Shown: piece after piece, positions 23,572 to 34,124 of the stretch
How positions within the stretch are numbered: the first letter of the stretch is position 1
How the letters are laid out: the number at the start of each line of letters is the position of its first letter
NCBI GenBank assembly: GCA_905250025.1
Contig: CAJNOJ010000157.1
Coordinates: forward strand, 183,215 to 247,214
From: Adineta ricciae
Taxonomy: Eukaryota; Rotifera; Eurotatoria; Adinetida; Adinetidae
Direction: 5' to 3'
DNA: 64,000 bases
The notes under the pieces: model-generated
Database searches by the model: none
Told to the model about the DNA's origin: nothing
Seen by the model: the letters and a program-made list of their open reading frames with translations, nothing else
Translations under genes and position numbers: made by a program

Positions 23572-25088
23572 TTAACCCAATGCAAACGTTGCGGCAATTT
23601 CGTCGCTTGTTCGTGCAAATGGATAAAACCATAATTCATCGATACAACCATTAAAACTTAAATTAGAGCTTGGAGAGTAAAGAGCAACATTTCCAATTTC
23701 CAGTCGATATGGTACTGCTTGAGTAGGCCCATGAGAAGTTCCCGATGTATCAAGAACTCCATTAATATATAAAGATACTCTTGTTTCTGTTAGATTATAA
23801 ACAGACGCGATATGAAACCAAGTATTATTCGATAATATTCGACTACCTATTTGTGTGTCTGAATAGAAAAGTGTACCCAAAATGGCATTACCACTGATCG
23901 ATGTTCTCATACAAGAACGAGTAGCTAAACTTGAACATTGACCAAAAATGACATGTTCAATTCCATCACGAATTCGTGTTGGATAAATCCATGCTTCTAT
24001 TGAATATGAAATTGAACGTAAGTCAATCAACGGTGTCTGATTTATTACAACAGATTGTTGAAGTGCATAGGATAAATTTACACACTTTCCACATCCATTT
24101 CGACCCAAACTGTATGATAATGGACCATTTCGAGCAGTTCCATTGTAAATACGAAATTTATCATTGAGATCATTCTGAAAATACCAACCCATTGTTGGTG
24201 CTAGAACAAAATGACTTCTAAATATCAAAAGAAACAAAATAGAAAAAGAGTTAACTTTACATCGTCCCGTTGGAAATATTTCTGCATTGACACATGAACT
24301 AGACGTCATGGGTAATGTCGATTGTACAGTTGTCATTGATATAATACTGGACTCTTGTGAAGTCACTGCTGCACTTGTTGATGTTGAGATCAATTCATTC
24401 GAAGTGATGGAAATAGGAATATCAGTTGTTGTTTTAGTGGATTCTATCGATACAGATAAACAGAGAAAATGACAAATTCTACATAAGGAGATCTTTACAA
24501 ATGTCCTTAAATTGTTCATCGCACAAGAAATTCTTTTACTTAATGTAATTTGTTGAGTTATTGTGCATTTTAACAAATCAAAATAATTTAAGAAAAGAAG
24601 TTAAACAATGTTCAGACTTTAGTGTTAATATGGAAAAAACTAAACTTTTCAAATGTCGAAATTTTGACAAACTATGCACATGTTATTCCTTTCTAAACTA
24701 TAATTTCTTATTATTCATTGATTATTTCATTTGATTAATTTCAATCTTTTCTCTACTTACTATTAACGACAAGTGAATTATCAATAATAACCATAGTGAC
24801 AACATCATTTTGTGCAATAAGATTACCATATTCATATGGAGTATCATTAAATAAATGACATTGATCAATTGATTGATAAAAACTCATTGTACGACATGTC
24901 ATTGTTAAACATATAGATTGACAATGAAGTAAATCTCTTACGTATATGACATTCGACGATGAACAATATGGACTAATACATTGAAATTTCACATTATCAA
25001 TTCGAGACATATATTGGGAACGAATATTTTGTGAAATTAATTGACCAGTTATACAAAAGATGAACAATAGCATTTGATACAACATCAT
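23572..25088 (-). CDS. Secreted PAN/Apple-like plus LamG-domain protein
   Basis: Three exons (25088-24761, 24443-24261, 24200-23572) give 379 aa; phases match and the length is divisible by 3. Exon 1: signal peptide MMLYQMLLFIFCITGQLIS and a Cys-rich PAN-like module (CISPYC, HCQSICLTMTCR, QCHLFND). Exon 2: a Ser/Thr-rich linker ending in SSSC. The second intron (24260-24201) is 60 bp and in frame, so an uninterrupted ORF hides it. Exon 3: a LamG/concanavalin-like domain with MGWYFQND, SYSIEAWIYPTR, WFHIASVYN, SLYINGVLD and FNGCIDELWFYPFARTSDEI. Probably extracellular matrix or a glycan-binding surface protein. Intron 1 is longer (317 bp) than is usual here. Confidence 0.8.
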
Positions 25089-25814
25089 TGTTGCTCATTG
25101 AAAGTCAACAAAATAAGAACTAAAAGCATTTCTTTCTTTTTTTAAACATTTCCTCGACAAAAGTCATCTTTTCAATTATTATAAATGCGATGAATGGAAG
25201 ATGGATTTTACACGATGAACTTTATATGGGTATAAATAGTTGACGGGAAAATATTTTGAAAAGAAACTGATTTCATTATGAAATTGATTTACAGTTGTAT
25301 ACGGAGTAAAACGAATTCGGATTCGATAATTGATAAAGATCGTTCAAGAAAATTCGATTTGACGTCTTTGTTATTTTCGGAGGAAAAAGTCAAATTTTGA
25401 AAACGTCAGGAATATTTAATAATTAATTCATGGGAAGGAAAAGGTTCTACGTATCAGTAAATGACTTTCAATTTAATAAGGAAAGAATAAAAATAAAAAC
25501 AAATGGTAAAAAGTTCAACCCTCGTTTCTGTTTCAATAAAAACATGATTATTTAGATTTGATCTGTTTTTGCAAACTTCATTTTTCGTGCTAACTACTTT
25601 GTCTAGCTTCACACTGATACATACTTTATCATCCTAATAAACGAGAAAACAATATCATCAATATTCGATTTACTCGTGGAATCATTGCAATTGAAATGAA
25701 CAATTTATGTGTTGATCGATCATTTTTGAAAGAGATTAGATGTCGCTGATTGTCAACTATTGACATAATTATTTACAAAAAGTAAAATTTCATTTCTTTT
25801 CTTGAAGAAAAAAC
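25089..25814. other. Intergenic, nothing recognised
   Basis: AT-rich region between the divergent LamG and F-box/LRR genes, so it must contain both promoters. No specific element is evident. Confidence 0.4.
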
Positions 25815-28047
25815 ATGAAAATGACTTCATCAATCGAAAGATTATCAATTGAATTAATTTATCGAATTTTATCTCATATTGATGATGTGACAATTGTTTT
25901 ATCTTGTCGAAATGTTTGTCAAAGATTAAATTCAATAATTGAAACATATGAAAGATATCGAGTAAAGTTTTCTCTTTCGAAATTCTTCGATTTTATTTTT
26001 CTATTTTAATTTAAATAGAAATTGAATTTTATTCATTTGACATCGAATCGAATTTCATCAAATTGTCTTCTTTGTTTGGGAAATATTTTACGAAGAAATC
26101 AAGTGAAATGGACTTCTTTTTATGTTTCACTCATTTTCTTTTTATGAAAAGGTTTTAAAAATATTGAAAATCGATTGTGTTCAATTGAATACACAAGCTG
26201 AACAAGATTTATTCGAAGAATTATTAAAAAATCAAGTAAAATCTTTGTAAATTCGATGAAAATCGCATCAAATTGTCATATTTAGACTTTAACAACACTT
26301 TATCTTTGTTGGAATCGAATAAGTTCTCAAGGAATTCAAAGTTTAGCAAATGTTATCTTACATAATCAAGTAAATATCATTTCATTTTCAAATTTTTCAT
26401 CAAAATTACCGTGAAATTAGACACTTATCGAACTTCATATCGAAGGAAATCATCTCGATTCTGAAGGAATTAAACATTTGAGTTCTTCTCTTCAATTAAA
26501 TCAAGTAAATCAACAACTAATCCAATGTTGATTTCATTCGATTGATTTGAATAGACACTCACAATTCTTCATTTGAAATTTAATCAAATTGGTTCTCAAA
26601 ATATTAAAGATTTGGCGAAATCTTTGGAAAAGAATCAAGTAGAACAATTTGTGTGTTTTTTTTGAAAAATCTTTGAAAATTTTCTTTAGACTTTGATAAA
26701 ATTGTATTTGGGATTTAATAAATTAGGATATGAAGGATCGAATTACTTAACGAATTGTCTTGGAAATAATCGAGTAAATTTTCGAATTACTTTTCTTATT
26801 TGAATTGATTTTCTTATTAAAATAGACAATAAAAATAATGAATTTAGAAAATAATCAAATCAGCGATCGAGGAATCGAATATTTTCATGATTTTCTTCAA
26901 TTAAATCAAACATTGACAACACTTGATCTTTCTCTTAATGATATTGGAGTTAAAGGAGCAAAGTCTCTTTCCAATATACTTTTCCAAAACAAAACAATAA
27001 CAACATTAAATCTAAATTTCAATCATATCGGTGTCCAAGGAATTCAATCAATTGCAATGTCTCTCAGCAAAAACCAAGTCTCTTTTTCTCCACGTTTCTC
27101 ACAAGTTTCACATTTCATTCTCTTCAAAGACACTTTTAACATTACAATTGAAACATAATCAAATATTCGATCAAGGTACTTTTTTCATTGCTGATGCTTT
27201 AATGAAAAATCATGTAAATATTCTTTTGTTTTATTCGAATATTTATCGATTTTGTGAATATAAGACACTCACTGTACTTCATCTCGAAGAAAATTCTATT
27301 GGAATCGAAGGTGCACAATATTTAGCAAATGCTTTGAAACGAAATCAAGTAAAATCTTCATTTCTCTTTCTCATCCGCATTAAAATTCTTATAGACATTA
27401 AGTGAACTTCATCTTGGAATGAATTCAATTGAGTTTCAAGGAGTAAAATACTTTGTCAATGCTCTTTTAATCAATCAAGTTCTGCTATATCAGGTTTTTT
27501 CTCTCGGAAAATCAAATAGAATTATTTTGTAGACTTTGAAAGAATTGTATTTCGAAAAGAATAACATTGGTTTGAAAGGAATTCAAGCATTTGCAGAACT
27601 TTTACGAAAGAATCAAGTGATAGTTCCAATTAATCTGATGTATTTCGAGATATTTTTATATTTGAATAGACATTAAAGACACTTGATTTGTCGAATAATG
27701 GAATAACTGATCGAGGAATTGAATGTTTGATTTCTATGCTTGCAGAAAATCAAGTAAATATTCTCTTTTCAAGATTTGTCAATCATCACATGATTTTTCG
27801 ATCTTCATAGGCATTGACAACACTAAATCTTCGATCAAACTACATCACTGTTCATGGAGCGATGCATTTTTTTCAAAATCTACGAGATAATAATGTAAAT
27901 GTTTCTTTCTTCGTTTGCTTCTTCTTATATTTTTCTTTTTAGATTTTAAATACAATTGATCTTTCTGATAATCGAATCGTTACTGATGGTCATGAACATC
28001 TTTTAAGTGTTTATGAAAATACCCGAAATCTTAATGTTATATTTTAA
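25815..28047 (+). CDS. F-box protein with 16 RNI-type leucine-rich repeats
   Basis: About 15 exons, every junction in phase 0, giving about 503 aa. Exon 1 (25815-25961) encodes an F-box: IERLSIELIYRILSHIDD...CRNVCQRLNSII. Each following exon is exactly 84 nt and encodes one 28-residue repeat of the ribonuclease-inhibitor type (TLTTLYLCWNRISSQGIQSL pattern), with about 50-bp introns. The exception is the exon starting at 26826, which carries three repeats without introns. The last exon ends ...RNLNVIF. F-box/LRR proteins are SCF ubiquitin-ligase substrate adaptors, with the LRR solenoid binding the substrate; the substrate is unknown here. The 3' half is duplicated at 30037-31398. Confidence 0.87.
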
Positions 28048-28766
28048 TTTTGATATTTATCGTCAATATTTTTTCTAAAACTCAAAAATAGACCAGAAAA
28101 AATAACATATTTGATTTTCTTGAAATTCTTCACAGTTTCAAAGTACATTTCTACATCGTATCCTATGGAAAATAAAAACGATAAAACATGGACTTATTAC
28201 TAATCTATGTCTTCATCATGACTCACATTCCGTATTCATTTTTATTTGAAATTATACTCATTCGTAAACTATACTCTATTAATATGATGGGTGTGAGAGT
28301 GTTTGTATTATCTTTTATTTCTCATTCTCACTCTAAGTGCCATAAATTACATAAATGGTTAGAAATGGAATTTAAAATATTTTCATCTGATGTTTATTTT
28401 AATAAATACAAAAGAATAAATATTTCCAAAATCTATATTTGAAATATCTTTTTTCATTAAAATTATTTATTCTTTTTAAAAATAAATTCTACAAAATATT
28501 TTGTCTTACTATTCTATGGTACAAGAACACCTACTGATAAAAGTAGAACGACCTTTGACATAATAAGTGATCGATTTCTTTTCTCCAATGATTCGTACTT
28601 TGTAACGACTCAGTAAATTTATAATTAATAAATAATCGAGTTGTAATTGAGGATAGTATCTTCAAATCATCCATATCATTCACATCACTAAAATCATACA
28701 GAATCTTTTGTTTTGTATGCAAACCACGCGTAAGAATAATTCCATGCTTCAATGATTTCTCGTCTG
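28048..28766. other. Intergenic within block A
   Basis: 3' flank of the F-box/LRR gene and 5' flank of the CPPP gene. Conserved with 31399-32142. No coding signal; the ORFs at 28188 and 28531 (-) are not preserved as ORFs in block B. Confidence 0.5.
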
Positions 28767-28774
28767 TATATAAA
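28767..28774 (+). promoter_or_regulatory. TATA box of CPPP gene (block A)
   Basis: TATATAAA, 75 bp upstream of the ATG. The same octamer occurs at the identical distance before the block B copy (32143-32150), within a conserved stretch. Confidence 0.7.
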
Positions 28775-28848
28775 CACGTTCTAAACTTTGTAAGCCTTAT
28801 CTATATACACTTCTATTAATTAAACAAAATCAACAGCAACAAACAAAC

Positions 28849-29229
28849 ATGTACAACATGGGTTTTGGTCAAAACATGAATCCTTGCTGTGGTCCTCCAG
28901 CTCCAGTTTGTCCTCCTCCTGTTCAAATGTGTCCTCCTCCTGTTCCAATGTGCCCTCCTCCTGTCCCAATGTGTCCTCCTCCTGTTCAAATGTGCCCTCC
29001 AGCTCCAGTTTATCTCCCTCCTGTTCCAATGTGTCCTCCACCACAACCAGTATATGTTCCAGTTTGTCCCCCTCCTGTTCCAGTTTGTCCCCCTCCGGTT
29101 CCAGTTTGTCCTCCACCACAACCAGTATATGTCCCAGTTTGCTGCTGTGTTGAACAAATCTGCTGCGATCCTTGTTTAGGACCACGTCGTGTTACTCAAG
29201 TTATTCAAACGATGGTTCGAGTACAATAA
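28849..29229 (+). CDS. Cys/Pro repeat protein (VCPPP repeats), long copy
   Basis: A single-exon ORF of 126 aa. The N-terminus is MYNMGFGQNMNPCCGPPAP. The middle is about 14 imperfect units such as VCPPPVPMCPPPVQ with PPQPVYVPV spacers. The conserved end is CCCVEQICCDPCLGPRRVTQ. There is no signal peptide. Such Cys/Pro repeats suit a disulfide- or transglutaminase-crosslinked structural protein (cuticle, egg shell or cyst-like); that role is inference. Several other frames are open only because of the repeat. The block B allele or paralogue (32225-32446) has far fewer repeats. Confidence 0.75.
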   Translation: MYNMGFGQNMNPCCGPPAPVCPPPVQMCPPPVPMCPPPVPMCPPPVQMCPPAPVYLPPVPMCPPPQPVYVPVCPPPVPVCPPPVPVCPPPQPVYVPVCCCVEQICCDPCLGPRRVTQVIQTMVRVQ

Positions 29230-29713
29230 ATGCTCACAGTTTTCTAGAAGAATTTAATATGATATTCTCAATAAACAAGACTGAAAGTTGATTAGATTGT
29301 GTTTCTTAACTTACAAAACATATAGAAATGATCTTGACCAATACATGATTTTCGAGAAGTACCCAGACGAACAAAATCGATAAAAAAAAGCGTTTTTACG
29401 CATAAGAAATTAAAATACATATTTTAACGTGTTATTACTTATGAAAATGTGTGGTTTTGACGTCATCGAAACGGCGTGAAATAGGTTTTGTCTGTCTGAG
29501 TTGATGCAAACATGATTTACACTCGTATCCTCCTACATTACCACAGCAGCGGGCGGAAATATTTTGTTTATGATATGTGAAAAGTGTATAGAGAAAGATA
29601 TTGATTTCGTATCGTCTTTCCATTTAATTGTTTGATAAAAACAACAGAATTCTTTATATGAATGAAGAAATACATATCTGTGATCTATTTGAAAATTTTG
29701 TAAGTTTTTGTTT
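29230..29713. other. Intergenic within block A
   Basis: Contains an AATAAA (CTCAATAAAC near 29268) shared with block B, a good poly(A) signal for the CPPP gene. The minus ORFs are spurious. Confidence 0.5.
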
Positions 29714-30035
29714 TTAAATATCCGTATGACTCCATTCACTAAAACCAAAACCATTAAGATCTTCTTCTAAAACGATCCATGTTTGATTTTGTTTTTCATA
29801 AAGAACAACTTGATAAAAAGAAATTTGTTCGAAAACTTTTAAACCCAAACCTCTTCCACCTGGATTATTATCACTAACTTTTGCTTTGTAATCAATATCG
29901 ATTTTATATTGTTGATTAAAAGCTTCAATTTGATTGTGAATCGAATATTTTCTTCCATCAACAATTTGCCATTCTAATGGTTTCAAATGAAATTGATCTT
30001 CACAAAGAGTTCCAATTTTAATTCGTAAATTTCTC
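29714..30035 (-). CDS. CrtC/AttH-like lipocalin protein, C-terminal fragment (block A)
   Basis: The last ~107 codons of the gene that is complete at 33039-34124, nearly identical to it (KPLEWQIVDGRKYSIHN ... GFGFSEWSHTDI). The reading frame is intact and simply stops at the N at 30036, so this is an assembly truncation rather than a biological pseudogene as far as can be seen. Confidence 0.85.
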
Positions 30036-30036
30036 N
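30036..30036. other. Single-N assembly join
   Basis: One ambiguous base exactly where block A ends and block B begins. On both sides the sequence is interrupted in the middle of a gene. Confidence 0.95.
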
Positions 30037-31398
30037 ATGTCTATAAAATTGTATTTGGGATTTAATAAATTAGGATATGAAGGATCGAAGTACTTAACGA
30101 ATTGTCTTGGAAATAATCGAGTAAATCTTCGAATTAGTTTTCTTATTTAAATTGATTTTCTTATTAAAATAGACAATAAAATTAATGAATTTAGAAAATA
30201 ATCAAATCAGTGATCGAGGAATCGAATATTTTCATGATTTTCTTCAATTAAATCAAACATTGACAACACTTGATCTTTCTCTTAATGATATTGGAGTTAA
30301 AGGAGCAAAATCTCTTTCAAATATACTTTTCCAAAACAAAACAATAACAACATTAAATCTAAATTTTAATCATATCGGTGTCCAAGGAATTCAATCAATT
30401 GCAATGTCTCTCAGCAAAAATCAAGTCTCTTGTTTTTTCACTTTTCTTACACTTTTCAGATTTAATTCTCTTCAAAGACACTTTTAACATTACAATTGAA
30501 ACATAATCAAATATTCGATCAAGGTACATTTTTCATTGCCGATGCTTTAATGAAAAATCATGTAAATATTCTTTTGTTTTATTCAAATATTTGTCGATTT
30601 TGTGAATATTAGACACTCACTGTACTTCATCTCGAAGAAAATTCTATTGGAATCGAAGGTGCACAATATTTAGCAAATGCTTTAAAACAAAATCAAGTAA
30701 AATCTTCATTTCTCTTTCTCATCTATATTAAAATTCTTATAGACATTAATTGAACTTCATCTTGGAATGAATTCAATTGAATTTCAAGGAGTAAAATACT
30801 TTGTTAAAGCTCTTTTAATCAATCAAGTTATACTATATGATGTTTTTTTTTCTCTCGAAAAATCAAATAGGATTATTTTGTAGACATTGAAAGAATTATA
30901 TTTCGAAAAGAATAACATTGGTTTGAAAGGAATTCAAGCATTTACAGAACTTTTACGAAAGAATCAAGTGATAGTTTCAGGAATCTGATGTATTTAGAAA
31001 TATTTTTATATTTGAATAGACATTAAGTACACTTGATTTGTCTAATAATGGAATAACTGATCGAGGAATTGAATGTTTGATTTCTATGCTTGCAGAAAAT
31101 CAAGTAAATATTCTCTTTTCAAGATTTATTAATCATCACACGGTTTTTCGATCTTCATAGGCATTAACAACACTAAATCTTCGATCAAACTACATTACTG
31201 TTCATGGAGCAATGCATTTTTTTCAAAATTTACGAGATAATTATGTAAATGTTTCTTTTTTTCTTTTGGTTCTTCTTATATTTTTGTTTTTAGGTTTTGA
31301 ATACAATTGATCTTTCTGATAATCGAATCGTTACCGATGGCCATGAACATTTTTTAAGTGTTTACGAAAATATTCGAAATCTTAATGTTATATTTTAA
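30037..31398 (+). CDS. F-box/LRR gene, 3' part only (block B)
   Basis: Begins inside the repeat exon corresponding to 26691 (IKLYLGFNKLGYEGS) and keeps all later exons: the three-repeat exon (ORF from 30185), the 84-nt repeat exons and the final exon ending ...RNLNVIF at 31398. Splice sites and frames are intact. The F-box and first repeats are missing because of the join at 30036. Confidence 0.85.
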
Positions 31399-32142
31399 TT
31401 TCAATTTTTATCATCAATATTTTTTCTAAAACTCAAAAATAAATCATAAAGAATAATACATTTGATTTTCTTGAAATTCTTCATAGTGAAAATTTGAGAT
31501 TTTCAAAGTACATTTCTACATCGTATTCTATGAAAAACAAAAATAATTAAACATAGATTTATTTTTAGTCCATGTTTCAATCATGACTCACGCCTTCTAT
31601 TTATTGTAATTTTAGATTATATTCATTCGTAAACTATACACATCAATATGATGAGTGTAGGAGTATTTGTATTACCTTTTATTTCTCATTTTCACTCTGA
31701 GTGTCATAAATTAGATAAATAGTTATAAATGATATAGAAAATATTTTCATCTGATGTTTATTTTAATAAATATAAAAGAATAAATATTTCGATAATCTAT
31801 GTTTGAAATATCTTTTTCATCAAAATTATTTATTCTTTTTAAAAATAAATTCTACAAAATGTTGTCTTACTATACTATGGTGCAAGAACATCAATTGATA
31901 AAAGTAGAACGGCCTTTAACATAATAAGTGTTTGATTTCTTTTCTCTGATGACTTGTACATAATAATGAATCAGTAAATTCATAATTAATAAATAATCAA
32001 TTCTTACACAATCGACTTGTAATTAAGGATAGTAGCTTGAAATCACCCACATCATTCACGTCACTAAAATTATGCAAGATGTTTTGTTTTATACGCAAAC
32101 CACCCATGAGTATAATTCAATGCTTCAATGATTTCTTGTCTT
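31399..32142. other. Intergenic within block B
   Basis: Mirrors 28048-28766; nothing coding. Confidence 0.5.
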
Positions 32143-32150
32143 TATATAAA
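32143..32150 (+). promoter_or_regulatory. TATA box of CPPP gene (block B)
   Basis: TATATAAA, 75 bp before the ATG, spacing identical to the block A copy. Confidence 0.7.
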
Positions 32151-32224
32151 CACGTTCTAAACTTTGTAAGTCTCATCTGTACACACTTCTATTCATTAAA
32201 CAAAATCAACAACAACAAATAAAA

Positions 32225-32446
32225 ATGCACAACATGGCTTTCGGTCAAAACATGAATCCTTGCTGTCGTCCCCCTGTTCCAGTTTGTCCTCCCGCTCCAG
32301 TTTGTCCCCCTCCTGTTCCAGTTTGTCCTCCACCACAACCAGTATGTGTTCCAGTTTGCTGCTGTGTTGAACGAATCTGCTGCGATCCTTGTTTAGGACC
32401 ACGTCGAGTTACTCAATGTTTTCAAACGATGGTTCGAGTACGATAA
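32225..32446 (+). CDS. Cys/Pro repeat protein, short copy
   Basis: 73 aa. Same N-terminus (MHNMAFGQNMNPCCRPPVP) and same Cys-rich end (CCCVERICCDPCLGPRRVTQ) as the 126-aa copy, but only about five CPPP-type units between them. The frame is kept despite loss of 159 bp, consistent with selection on the protein. A nearby AATAAA is conserved. Confidence 0.75.
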   Translation: MHNMAFGQNMNPCCRPPVPVCPPAPVCPPPVPVCPPPQPVCVPVCCCVERICCDPCLGPRRVTQCFQTMVRVR

Positions 32447-33038
32447 ATGTTCGCGGTTTTTTAGAAGAATTTTTTCCGATATTCTCAATAAACAAGACTT
32501 AAAATTGATTAGATTGTCTTTCGTAACTTATAAAATATATAGAAATGATCTTGATCAATACATGATTTTCGAGATGTACCCACACAAACAAAATCGATAA
32601 AAAAATGCATTTTTACGCATGCGCAAGCGCGTTAAAATATCGTGTAATACCTCAACAGGAGAAAATCGATTTTCAATGTTCGAATACTAATAGAAATATT
32701 TTTTCCCAAAACAGGCCTTTTTTTTCAACGTTAAGATTCATATTTTAACGTGTTATTACTTATGGAAATGTGTGGTTTTGACGTCATCGAAACGCCGTAA
32801 AAGAAGTTTTGTCTGTCTGGGTTGATGCAAACATGATTTACACTCGTATCCTCCCACATTACCACAGTAGTGGGCGGAAATATTTTGTTTATGATATCTG
32901 AAAAAGTGTAATTACAGAGTAAAATATTCATTTCGTGTCGTCTTTCCTTTTATTTGTCCAATAAAAACAACAGCATTCTTTATATAAACGAAGAAATACG
33001 TATCTGTCATCTATTTGAAAATTTTGCAAGTTTTTTTT
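32447..33038. other. Intergenic within block B
   Basis: Carries about 120 bp (near 32620-32745) that block A lacks. The shared spacer resumes at ATATTTTAACGTG. No coding signal. Confidence 0.5.
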
Positions 33039-34124
33039 TTAAATATCCGCATGACTCCATTCACTAAAACCAAAACCATTAAGATCTTCTTCTAAAACTA
33101 CCCATGTTTGATTTTGTTTTTCATAAAGAATAACTTGATAAAAAGAAATTTGTTCAAAAACTTTTAAACCCAAACCTCTTCCGCCTGGATTATTATCACT
33201 AACTTTTGCTTTGTAATCAATATCGATTTTATATTGTTGATTAAAAGCTTCAATTTGATTGTGAATTGAATATTTTCTTCCATCAACAATTTGCCATTCT
33301 AATGGTTTCAAATGAAATTGATCTTCACAAAGAGTTCCAATTTTAATTCGTAAATTTCTCCAACGAATAAAAATATATCCAATATAAATATCTTCAGTTA
33401 GTGGAATATGATAACTACCTAAAACTAATGAAAATTGTTTGTCAACACGATGAAATTGTGCCCAAATCCAATTAAAAAGATTCGTTGGCCAAGCTCCATA
33501 ATTATGATCATGATAAGCAGTTGTATTAATTGAATAAGTTCTATTTTCATATTGAATTGTTCCAAATACAAAAGCACTTGGCATATAAGATATCCAATCG
33601 AGTTCAAGTAATTCAGGTATATCTAATCCTTGTTGACATGGATAAGACATTTGTTGAAAAGATAAATTCCAATTGATTTGATTATCTAAAGATTTTCCTC
33701 TTAATTCATATGTTGTTGGATTTAAAACTTTAAGGAAATTGGAATTTCCAATCGATACAGTTGCATTTTCTTTATAAGCAGAGAATTGTGAATATTCATA
33801 AGAATCTAAAATATTTATTAAATTGTTTTTCGAATTGTTTTTTGTTGATGTCCATAACATTCCAGCAATACCAGCCATTTGTAAATGAAATGTTTTCGCT
33901 GGATCTGCAACACTATAACCAACACAAAAGCCAATATCAATTTTTGGATCATATAATGCAAAGAACCACCATTCTCGATATAAAACAGAAATTAATGGAT
34001 CTTTTTTGTGAAGATATCGATAACCATCACTTTCCATATTATACGTTTCATTATCTGGACAGTTAATTGATGCATTTGAAATAAATATCAATGAAAAAAA
34101 GAATATTAAAAGATCAACCAACAT
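33039..34124 (-). CDS. Secreted CrtC/AttH-like lipocalin-fold protein
   Basis: A single-exon ORF. I start at the ATG at 34124, which gives signal peptide MLVDLLIFFFSLIFISNAS and 361 aa; the open frame extends 27 codons further, to an ATG at 34205. YREWWFFALYD (an EWW[YF] motif near the N-terminus), AYHDHNYGAWP (an HDHNxG motif in the middle) and a C-terminal GFGFSEWSH match the two-lipocalin-domain family of CrtC (hydroxyneurosporene synthase), AttH, tocopherol-cyclase-like and fungal pericyclase-type proteins. In that family the His-Asp-His residues line the active site. Substrate unknown. The family is mainly bacterial, fungal and plant, so horizontal acquisition is plausible. Several N-glycosylation sequons fit secretion. 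Confidence 0.72.
   Translation of the reverse strand: MLVDLLIFFFSLIFISNASINCPDNETYNMESDGYRYLHKKDPLISVLYREWWFFALYDPKIDIGFCVGYSVADPAKTFHLQMAGIAGMLWTSTKNNSKNNLINILDSYEYSQFSAYKENATVSIGNSNFLKVLNPTTYELRGKSLDNQINWNLSFQQMSYPCQQGLDIPELLELDWISYMPSAFVFGTIQYENRTYSINTTAYHDHNYGAWPTNLFNWIWAQFHRVDKQFSLVLGSYHIPLTEDIYIGYIFIRWRNLRIKIGTLCEDQFHLKPLEWQIVDGRKYSIHNQIEAFNQQYKIDIDYKAKVSDNNPGGRGLGLKVFEQISFYQVILYEKQNQTWVVLEEDLNGFGFSEWSHADI

Larger units (their letters stand above)
26696..30035. repeat. Duplicated block A (3.3 kb)
   Basis: Matches 30043-33360 in the same order and orientation: LRR exons, LRR 3' flank, TATA box, CPPP-repeat gene, spacer, and the 3' end of the CrtC/AttH-like gene. Differences are scattered substitutions, a 159-bp CPPP repeat-length difference and an indel of about 120 bp in the spacer near 29400. 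Block A ends exactly at the single N at 30036. Confidence 0.93.
30043..33360. repeat. Duplicated block B (3.3 kb)
   Basis: Counterpart of 26696-30035. Coding parts differ by few substitutions, mostly silent. The CPPP array is shorter. Sequence right of 33360 continues into the intact CrtC/AttH-like gene, whereas block A stops there. Confidence 0.93.

Noticed and set aside
24201-24260. Hydrophobic segment VNSFSILFLLIFRSHFVLA inside the LamG protein as a TM helix
   Set aside because: It is a 60-bp in-frame intron with donor GTAAAG and acceptor TTCTAG; splicing joins GRS to PTMGWYF.
28816-29185. Overlapping ORFs on both strands at the CPPP gene
   Set aside because: They arise from the Pro/Cys codon repeat. 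Only the + frame starting at 28849 keeps conserved N- and C-terminal ends in block B.
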